DNA of 64,000 nucleotides, taken from NCBI GenBank assembly GCA_026874595.1, contig CM049310.1, positions 49,321,558-49,385,557 on the forward strand. Direction: 5' to 3'. The first letter of the stretch is position 1. Each line of letters begins with the position of its first letter. Made by a program: the position numbers and the translations under genes. The DNA comes from Sipunculus nudus (lineage: Eukaryota > Annelida > Sipuncula > Golfingiida > Sipunculidae). This document shows, in pieces, positions 62,721-64,000 of the stretch. Below the pieces are notes generated by a model. The model saw only the letters and a list, made by a program, of their open reading frames with translations. It was not told where the DNA came from and searched no databases.

Positions 62721-63878
62721 AGATATTGTTTTGATAATGCAGGCACTCGGTAGATTCTGGCAGATGTTTTTAAATATGCCTTTCAGAAAATCTTGGTAAA
62801 CTATCCAGTAAACTATTTACAAGATTATTTTCATAATAATGTTTTAACTCTTTCATGACCTACAATGATGGATGCAAAGAAATTAAAATAAGGCACAAAT
62901 CACTATCCTTACAGAAAAAAATTGAAATGGTTATGGGTCTCTCATAACACAATAAATGGAGAAAAAGTATCTTCAAGTGTCCCAACAAGCTTCTTAAGAA
63001 ATATAGGAATTTTATATGGCTTGAGACAAAAGTTTAGGAGCTTGCAGGAATTTCAGCAAAACTTTTGGGAAAATATAGGGATTTCCACTGCACAATTGTG
63101 GTTTACACAGTAAAATAACATGACTAACTTATTCTCCAAGCAGCTTCTAATCTAATTGTCTGTTTAAATGGTTTAGATGGCTGCACCTGTATTACTGCAA
63201 TACCTACATGGACAGTTCTATAAAAGAGCTGCATGTTTTCAATAATAAAAGACTGATAATACAATAATTATGCAGAAATAACAATAACATCGAAGGAAGA
63301 TTATGTAGTGAAAAAATATTAGAAAATATTGTATATTATGGTCAAAATGCTGAAAAAATAGGAAATAAAGGAATCAGTAGGAGACCTATATCTTACTTGC
63401 AAATCTTTATAATTCAGATTATAATACATAGATATATTATGTAAAATAAAACATGACACAAACCAAATGAATATCAGCTGAGAGGTCTTTGGTGTCACTG
63501 ACCCAGCTAGCTCCTGAGATCTTCCTGTGCTGGTCACTGTTTTGCACCATCGATCCGTGTTCTTTCACTGGATCATCCTGACTGTGTGCATCATTCATGC
63601 TATGATCCAGCTGCCAATAAGTGTGTCTGGATCCTGCAGGTGGCTCCCTGTACAGCCCCGGGTTTGGATCTCGAGCTGGTGGGGTGTGGCTCATGTTTCT
63701 CCCATTTCCCTGAGGAGATATGGACTGACCTTGATCTAGCAAATGACCTTGACCTGCTCTGCTGTGGTGTTGAGAGGAGGTTCTCGTCTCAAGGCTCGGG
63801 GGCGTCAAGTCTTCCAGTGTCAGAGGCTGCACACCATCAGGAGTCAGCCGCCCCGAAGTAACTTCATGTCTGGACAAA
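20008..63878 (-). CDS. CCDC18-like coiled-coil protein, 27 exons, 5' partial
   Basis: A long coiled-coil protein matching vertebrate CCDC18, a little-studied protein reported at centriolar satellites; that role is inferred here from homology only. Exons assembled on GT-AG junctions keep phase throughout, giving 1,553 residues plus stop from 27 exons, against about 1,450 for the human protein. Diagnostic matches in order are EKRARGRAEGQKEKA, RRVKQIHSEQCAEMEKQ, VKQLEHALVVCREE, LKERQWELHHRAAQ, VTKLDMTMKEHRSDMEQRII, and IIEAANETIVIKDAEIARLE running into AKISGYERA. The protein is heptad-rich from about residue 140 to near 1,340, with low-complexity Ser/Thr/Gln-rich ends. No membrane segment or enzyme domain is seen. 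The 5' exons, promoter and true start lie beyond 64000. Confidence 0.92.
20683..21261. other. Last intron of CCDC18, right flank of element
   Basis: AT-rich intron sequence with no recognisable feature before the long-inverted-repeat element begins. Confidence 0.5.
23396..23824 (-). mobile_element. Miniature LTR element (TRIM-like), 429 bp
   Basis: Two direct repeats, 23396-23551 (156 bp) and 23670-23824 (155 bp), each start TGTTACG and end CGTAACA, and the whole is flanked by ATAC (23392-23395 and 23825-23828). The internal part is only 118 bp. Three bases inside the minus-strand 5' LTR is TGGGGGCTCGTCC, the classic proline-tRNA primer-binding sequence of retroelements. A purine tract (AAGAGGGAGTG) abuts the other LTR. 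It has no coding capacity, so it must be mobilised in trans. Each LTR also contains a tRNA-like segment. Confidence 0.88.
23436..23494 (-). other. tRNA-like segment inside LTR
   Basis: The minus strand holds a perfect B-box-like GGTTCGAATCC (23441-23451) and upstream an A-box-like TAGTGAAGCGCTTGG (23480-23494), with spacing as in tRNA genes. The 5' half is incomplete, so it is not a functional tRNA. The copy in the second LTR has GGTTTGAATCC. Confidence 0.6.
24258..25350. mobile_element. Dispersed repeat nested in the inverted-repeat arm
   Basis: It interrupts the right arm of the 21262-26446 element. It begins TCTTCCCTCCCTTGGGG with a GGGGAGACATATA motif, and the same motif recurs near the right end at about 25300. 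The inside is built from ~280-bp diverged units with 'GGTGACCTTGACCTGGA' and 'CTTGAGGAGCTCGATAACTG' blocks. It ends TTCTAG before TTATT. No coding region. Helitron-type ends are possible but unproven. Confidence 0.65.
26693..26905 (-). CDS. CCDC18 exon z
   Basis: 213 nt, acceptor GTTTTCAG, donor GTATGA. Encodes MAALHESQDKLLQSSEDISV ... GKDIIEAANETIVIK, matching RNEVIEAANEALLTK of human CCDC18. Confidence 0.95.
26906..28333. other. Intron, mostly unassigned
   Basis: Contains a short TATATA tract near 27238-27256, a C run near 28007-28018 and a fragment of dispersed repeat family B (about 28040-28145: ACAGACACACCAAAACAA, then GTGGGGGACAATAA). The 62-codon open stretch at 27701 shows no domain. 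Confidence 0.5.
28334..28477 (-). CDS. CCDC18 exon y
   Basis: 144 nt, phase 0 to 0, acceptor TGATGTAG, donor GTCAGA. Encodes TKEEEKRELSAEVSALRAKG ... KEQHQKE (human IKKLSAEVESLKEAY region). Confidence 0.9.
28663..29962 (+). mobile_element. Pearl-like element with ~145-bp core repeats
   Basis: Begins near ACTAGATGTGGTCGGACAAT. About seven diverged tandem units of ~142-146 bp follow, each with GGTCTGGAGCCC.TATAGGTACCAATC-type and GGAAAGCTGCAGTA blocks. Then comes a GGAAGGACGGAAGGACGGAT tract and a closing GTGATCACTATGGGGCACCG stretch. This order is that described for bivalve pearl elements. Non-coding. Confidence 0.75.
29963..31560. other. AT-rich intron, partial repeat ends
   Basis: Very AT-rich. 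ACAAGGGACCCATGGGTCACGG near 30203 and a related AAAGGACCCATAGGTCACGG near 30812 look like 5' ends of hairpin-type dispersed repeats (compare GTGGCCCATGGGCCATGACG at 35800). No exon found. Confidence 0.5.
31590..32110 (+). repeat. Dispersed repeat family A, copy 2
   Basis: Second copy of the family seen at 8690-9230, with the same block order including a G run near 31776-31792 and GGGCAGAGTGGAAGCC. It lies in an intron of CCDC18, so the family is not specific to the 3417-10332 element. Confidence 0.7.
32330..32630 (+). repeat. Hairpin-ended dispersed repeat, 3' part
   Basis: Colinear with 17700-18008. It ends in GGACGGACGGAC and then ATAGCTCAGATGACT-TAT-AGTCAGCTGAGCTA, a near-perfect hairpin with a 3-nt loop. 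Confidence 0.75.
32937..33054 (-). CDS. CCDC18 exon x
   Basis: 118 nt, acceptor AACATCAG, donor GTAAGC. Encodes EQLQQQQFELTEMRRELMLS ... LEKALAVSR. Confidence 0.92.
33345..34305 (-). repeat. 42-bp array seeded at the exon w donor
   Basis: About 23 imperfect copies. On the minus strand each unit reads CAAAAACCAG|GTCAGTATGACTTG and then a short spacer. The exon it abuts ends CAAAATCCAG|GTCAGTATGACTTG. Each unit thus repeats the last ~10 exon bases, the splice donor and the first intron bases. The array fills most of the intron down to exon x. Confidence 0.9.
34306..34385 (-). CDS. CCDC18 exon w, donor seeds a 42-bp array
   Basis: 80 nt, acceptor TTTGATGTAG, donor GTCAGT. Encodes QLESQLYQLCEMKEESQEHQ then TNHTKS. 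It is needed for phase between exons v and x. Its last ~10 nt and donor recur about 23 times downstream. Confidence 0.87.
34540..35054 (-). repeat. 37/42-bp array seeded at the exon v donor
   Basis: Next to exon v are three near-identical 37-bp copies of its end and donor (CTTAATGACCTCACTAAG|GT on the minus strand; gene-proximal ends at 35018, 34981 and 34944). Further into the intron, about eight older, diverged copies at 42-bp spacing (34556 to 34850) still resemble the unit (AAGCATAATAACCTGAATAAG-like). Younger copies lie at the exon, older ones distal. Confidence 0.88.
35055..35198 (-). CDS. CCDC18 exon v, donor duplicated
   Basis: 144 nt to the first donor (GTACAG). Encodes VNSLDEQVQQVLEQLKEKEL ... 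QAKLNDFTK. Three more 37-bp copies of its end and donor follow directly. Because 37 is not a multiple of three, only the first donor keeps the frame into exon w. Confidence 0.92.
35788..37182 (+). mobile_element. Pearl-like hairpin-ended element
   Basis: Starts ACAAGTGGCCCATGGGCCAT followed by GACGCTCAGCT. It holds about eight diverged ~150-200-bp core units (motifs CCTCCCTGGAT.TT, AGAAGATTCTAGGCCTAA, ACAATTTGTGCCC) and a GGGCGGACAGCAGGACAACC tract. It ends in a hairpin at 37141-37170 (stem AGCTCAG-TGACT, loop TAC). Non-coding. Confidence 0.75.
37190..38255 (+). repeat. ~280-bp tandem repeat block
   Basis: Three to four diverged copies of a unit with CAAAACTGG.GGCCACCTGCAA, AAAATCACTCATAT and GACAGGTGG.GCCACC motifs, spaced about 280 bp (near 37488, 37766 and 38045). 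It follows the pearl-like element directly. No gene seen. Confidence 0.7.
38566..38682 (-). CDS. CCDC18 exon u
   Basis: 117 nt, acceptor CATTCAG, donor GTACTG. Encodes VTKLDMTMKEHRSDMEQRII, the strongest single match to CCDC18 ([20 protein letters not shown]). Confidence 0.97.
38887..38986 (-). CDS. CCDC18 exon t
   Basis: 100 nt, acceptor GTCACAG, donor GTAACA. Encodes LDTVLKERQWELHHRAAQ, matching MDQALKERNWELKQRAAQ of human CCDC18. It follows the large repeat-filled intron 38987-42787. Confidence 0.96.
39071..39220 (+). repeat. 150-bp duplicated segment, copy 1
   Basis: Identical base for base to 39987-40136 (offset 916). It spans the junction between intron sequence and the 5' end of a hairpin-type element (GTGCCCATTGGCCATGACGC). 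Confidence 0.9.
39130..42075 (+). mobile_element. Composite pearl-like element
   Basis: 5' end at GTGCCCATTGGCCATGACGC. The first half has core units with TTTGACCTTGAAGATGAAGG and TCAAGGTCA blocks. The second half (40860-41990) has four units resembling the cores of the 35788 element (GACCTCCCT.GATGTCAAGT, GAAGATTC.AGGTCCAGC). A GGACGGACGGACTGACGACG tract and a hairpin at 42041-42070 close it. A G run lies at about 40704-40720. The open stretches in it are not genes. Confidence 0.7.
39987..40136 (+). repeat. 150-bp duplicated segment, copy 2
   Basis: Perfect match to 39071-39220, although the flanking repeats are strongly diverged. It points to a very recent local duplication or a misassembly. 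Confidence 0.9.
42076..42787. other. Intron, nothing recognised
   Basis: No exon or repeat recognised between the composite element and CCDC18 exon s. Confidence 0.5.
42788..42903 (-). CDS. CCDC18 exon s
   Basis: 116 nt, acceptor TTTTTTAG, donor GTAATA. Encodes DEVTRLQEDIKEHLTSKKST ... IIQLKQSL. Confidence 0.9.
43228..43325 (-). CDS. CCDC18 exon r
   Basis: 98 nt, acceptor CTTACAG, donor GTCAGT. Encodes CDLEDQLHQSEVELKEKTQN ... QELALKK. Confidence 0.9.
43605..43699 (-). repeat. 39-bp repeats seeded at the exon q donor
   Basis: Two extra copies of the exon end CTACAGCAAG and donor region, at exact 39-bp spacing (CTTGCTGTA at 43622, 43661 and 43700 on the plus strand). The middle copy reads CAAG|ATGAAC and has lost the donor GT; the distal one keeps CAAG|GTGAAC. 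The 13-codon period stays open in frame. Confidence 0.9.
43700..43863 (-). CDS. CCDC18 exon q, with downstream in-frame donor copies
   Basis: 164 nt to the first donor (GTGAAC). Encodes ELKSQKKKSDKVVKELRGYI ... KGTQDKLQQ. Two further 39-bp copies of its end follow. The second has lost its GT, but the third donor at 43622 is intact and would add 26 residues in frame as two 13-residue repeats (KLQQ-EHLYILQV type). Confidence 0.9.
44515..44657 (-). CDS. CCDC18 exon p
   Basis: 143 nt, acceptor after a T-rich tract (TTTTACAG), donor GTAAGT. Encodes ISQLEQELHREKSSRLQDLQ ... EKMQEAN; human has VSKLEQELQKQRESS. Confidence 0.92.
44774..47215 (-). repeat. 30-bp array seeded at the exon o donor
   Basis: Roughly 80 copies of a ~30-bp unit. 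On the minus strand it reads CACCTTACAGGACCAG|GTGAGAT then ACAGAG. The exon ends CACCTTACAGGATCAG|GTGAGATAACAG. A higher-order duplication of 548 bp is present (for example 45778 against 46326, and 46087 against 46635). Units with GTGAGATTACAG are open in the exon frame (VRLQSTLQDQ); those with GTGAGATAACAG stop. The array fills most of the intron. Confidence 0.93.
47216..47383 (-). CDS. CCDC18 exon o, donor seeds the 30-bp array
   Basis: 168 nt, acceptor CTTAACAG, donor GTGAGA. Encodes METLHQEILSQKETAQ ... EELEDVQNTLQDQ (human GELEDTQTKLEKQ). The final 16-18 nt and donor are the template of the array at 44774-47215. Confidence 0.93.
47997..48191 (-). CDS. CCDC18 exon n
   Basis: 195 nt, acceptor TTAAACAG, donor GTGGGG. 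Encodes VKQLEHALVVCREEIRVQLQ, matching VRQLDSALEICKEELVLHLN of human CCDC18. Confidence 0.95.
49006..49119 (-). CDS. CCDC18 exon m
   Basis: 114 nt, acceptor ATTCCAG, donor GTCTGT. Encodes LHSQLERKNEDCQQYQQQMS ... SMDSMRQ, a Q-rich heptad stretch. Confidence 0.9.
49330..49490 (+). repeat. Short dispersed repeat (GTGGAACCC type)
   Basis: Begins AGTGGAACCCAACAATTATG, has two internal ATCATAATT/TCATAATTATGGGGTGGTC units and ends in GGTTCCCCT. It has weakly inverted ends (GGAACC / GGTTCC) and looks like a small MITE. A similar layout (ACAGTGAAACCTGTGTGAAA) occurs near 59309-59480. Confidence 0.5.
49730..49981 (-). CDS. CCDC18 exon l
   Basis: 252 nt, phase 0 to 0, acceptor TTTTCAG, donor GTAAGA. 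Contains one of the best family matches, KQIHSEQCAEMEKQID (human KKIHLEQHKEMEKQIE). Confidence 0.95.
50389..50609 (-). CDS. CCDC18 exon k
   Basis: 221 nt, acceptor GTGGTCAG, donor GTATGA. Encodes ERRGQGLEEMVQKLEEERTR ... LEKASDVEDLEKK, aligning with the RLVTGIEELRTKL...ELLEKASNSSKLE region of human CCDC18. Confidence 0.92.
51153..51349. mobile_element. hAT-like MITE, 197 bp
   Basis: The terminal inverted repeats are CAGGGGCGGATCC at the left and the complement of CAGAAGCGGATCC at the right, flanked by GCATT on both sides (51148-51152 and 51350-51354). CAGGGGCGGATCC ends are typical of non-autonomous hAT elements in marine invertebrates, though hAT duplications are usually 8 bp. The interior is G-rich with GGGGGGGTCC blocks. 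Confidence 0.75.
51484..51712 (+). repeat. Dispersed repeat family B
   Basis: CAGACACACCAAAACAAATC, an AGAGCAAT.ACTGA block, a GACGGACGGACAGACAGAGG tract and a closing AGTGGGGGACAATAA. A second copy is at 62045-62230 and a partial one at about 28040-28145, all in CCDC18 introns. Confidence 0.75.
51821..51960 (-). CDS. CCDC18 exon j
   Basis: 140 nt, acceptor CATGCAG, donor GTATGG. Encodes SQLSEREAEIEQLRQQMAAL ... QTARDKHRL, resuming the coiled coil. Confidence 0.9.
52511..52650 (-). CDS. CCDC18 exon i
   Basis: 140 nt, acceptor TTTCACAG, donor GTAAGA, phase 0 to 2. Encodes a non-helical break in the rod (PGHDSGFSLSKATFESNTSG ... DLMLTNL). Human CCDC18 also has a non-helical insert at about this position. 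Confidence 0.85.
53105..53284 (-). repeat. Short irregular array at the exon h donor
   Basis: Four to five irregular copies of AAAGGTCAAGGTCA next to T-rich runs, on the minus strand. The exon h junction is GCAAAG|GTCAAGGTCAGGG. The motif is also common inside the pearl-like elements, so this is the weakest of the donor-associated arrays. Confidence 0.6.
53285..53460 (-). CDS. CCDC18 exon h
   Basis: 176 nt, acceptor TTTACAG, donor GTCAAG. Encodes TEQQDKEKVKQENLRLKELV ... VAQRLQDGAAAK. The donor lies inside a run of AAGGTCAAGGTCA-type copies that continues into the intron. Confidence 0.9.
53461..54764. other. Intron, nothing recognised
   Basis: No exon is needed here: exons g and h join in phase. 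An open stretch at 53608-53820 was considered and rejected. Confidence 0.6.
54765..54868 (-). CDS. CCDC18 exon g
   Basis: 104 nt, acceptor TTCTGTAG, donor GTAAAT. Encodes LMEDEIEQQKKALSEAEAKN ... IIQQK. Its leading G completes an Arg codon from exon f. Confidence 0.9.
55366..57413 (-). repeat. 54-bp array seeded at the exon f donor
   Basis: About 38 copies at 54 bp. On the minus strand each unit is GTGAGAATAAG followed by 43 nt matching the end of exon f (CTGATCTCAAAGTACAG ... ATAAG). Most units are nearly identical and carry ATGAAATATAAG. The four to six copies nearest the exon (57190-57413) are diverged and carry the exon's own ATCAAATATAAG form. The long plus-strand open frame here is only a consequence of a stop-free 54-bp unit. 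Confidence 0.95.
57414..57535 (-). CDS. CCDC18 exon f, donor seeds the 54-bp array
   Basis: 122 nt, phase 0 to 2, donor GTGAGA. Encodes HEEREEQLKNSLLQADKERE ... LKVQIDSLTSNI. Its last 43 nt and donor are the template of the array at 55366-57413. Read-through past the first donor meets TGA at once, so this donor must be used for a full-length product. Confidence 0.92.
58444..58540 (-). CDS. CCDC18 exon e
   Basis: 97 nt, donor GTAAGT. Encodes AEGQKEKAVKNIQEMQNKIE ... KQKLKD, matching the AERQRNEAL...KVAEKLEK segment of human CCDC18. Confidence 0.92.
58930..59240 (-). repeat. tRNA-derived SINE-like repeats
   Basis: On the minus strand, GGACATAACCTAGTGGTTAA (near 59140) is a tRNA A-box region, and further on GGACATAGCCTAGCGGAGCT and CCCCGGTTTGAGCCCCGCC form a second A-box/B-box pair (near 59015 and 58975). 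CACAAACATGCGCCATATAA and related sequence lies between. Two head-to-tail copies or a dimeric SINE are likely. Confidence 0.65.
59901..60029 (-). CDS. CCDC18 exon d
   Basis: 129 nt, one leading base and two trailing bases, donor GTGAGA. Encodes ESEEKKEDAEMQLSEVEVQL ... VEQEKRARG, the acidic/basic helix before the AEGQ segment. Confidence 0.9.
60440..60792. mobile_element. 353-bp TIR-bounded, CpG-rich insert
   Basis: The ends are inverted: AATATGCGACGCCGGAGATC at the left and the complement of AATATGCGACGCCAGAGATC at the right. ATAT lies at both outer edges, but a clean target duplication cannot be separated from the inverted repeat. The interior is much richer in G+C and CpG than its surroundings and holds an open stretch from an ATG at 60558 (MAKPNKFDCFITLSLNSRSS). 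I do not recognise this peptide. Confidence 0.6.
61437..61546 (-). CDS. CCDC18 exon c
   Basis: 110 nt, phase 0 to 2, acceptor ATAACAG, donor GTAATC. Encodes TELLSTELLHYKRRLPHLED and a further helical stretch ending in QAINTAL. Confidence 0.87.
62045..62230 (+). repeat. Dispersed repeat family B, second copy
   Basis: Same block order as 51484-51712: CAGACACTCCAAAACCAATC, ATCACTGAGCCAAAT, a GGACAGACAGACTGACAGAC tract, then CAGGGGACAATAA. Confidence 0.75.
62443..62610 (-). CDS. CCDC18 exon b
   Basis: 168 nt, phase 0 to 0, donor GTATGT. Encodes the start of the coiled coil (VERENEGLRQRLQGIRED, then NAKLVSENHRLQSELESI), matching the SLREKLNKLRQQN / SLMTKFESI region of human CCDC18. Confidence 0.9.
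62651..62717. repeat. AT dinucleotide microsatellite
   Basis: About 66 bp of alternating A and T in the intron upstream of exon b. Confidence 0.95.
62718..63463. other. Intron, nothing recognised
   Basis: AT-rich intron between exons a and b. No repeat or exon recognised. Confidence 0.5.
63464..63878 (-). CDS. CCDC18 exon a (first in window)
   Basis: 415 nt, acceptor TATAACAG, donor GTTTGT. It encodes a Ser/Pro/His-rich, non-helical segment beginning LSRHEVTSGRLTPDG and ending KDLSADIHL. It begins with the last base of a split codon, so at least one coding exon lies upstream. This N-terminal region is poorly conserved. Confidence 0.8.
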
Positions 63879-64000
63879 CTGTTATATAAAAATATTTAAC
63901 TTAATCACATTAACAATGCAGCATCTTAATCAGAGTCTTATTCACTATATTAATGGTAACTTACAATACTGCCATAACGAAAACATACAAACCTCTTTTG

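Overview
The window looks like nuclear DNA of an invertebrate animal, most likely a bivalve mollusc. It is AT-rich and intron-dense, and full of short non-autonomous repeats. Several repeats have the layout known from bivalve 'pearl' elements: tandem core units, then an ACGG-type tract, then a 3' hairpin. The species cannot be named from the sequence.

The only host gene I can support lies on the minus strand from 63878 down to 20008. I built 27 coding exons by splice-site and phase matching. Every junction keeps the reading frame, giving 4,663 nt (1,553 codons plus stop); the 5' end lies beyond the right edge of the window. The product is a long coiled-coil protein that matches vertebrate CCDC18 along its length.

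Layout. 1-2089: little recognisable. 2090-10680: a decayed non-LTR (LINE) reverse transcriptase gene, split by a 6.9 kb element with long inverted termini (3417-10332). That element carries a 1,161-bp unit in three tandem copies. 11349-15620: a Ty3-type LTR retrotransposon with a 5-bp target duplication, a broken gag and a pol lacking the reverse transcriptase catalytic core. 15621-20007: mostly unassigned, including the probable CCDC18 3' UTR. 20008-63878: CCDC18 exons, with introns full of repeats. The last intron holds a second long-inverted-repeat element (21262-26446), itself hit by a miniature LTR element (23396-23824) and another repeat.

The most striking observation is in the introns. 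Five clear tandem arrays, and a sixth weaker one, each begin exactly at a CCDC18 5' splice site. Their repeat unit is the last 10-43 nt of the coding exon plus the splice donor and the first intron bases. The arrays have different units (54, 39, 37/42, 42 and 30 bp), so exon-end/donor duplication happened independently at several exons of one gene. The pre-mRNA therefore carries well over 100 donor-like sites.
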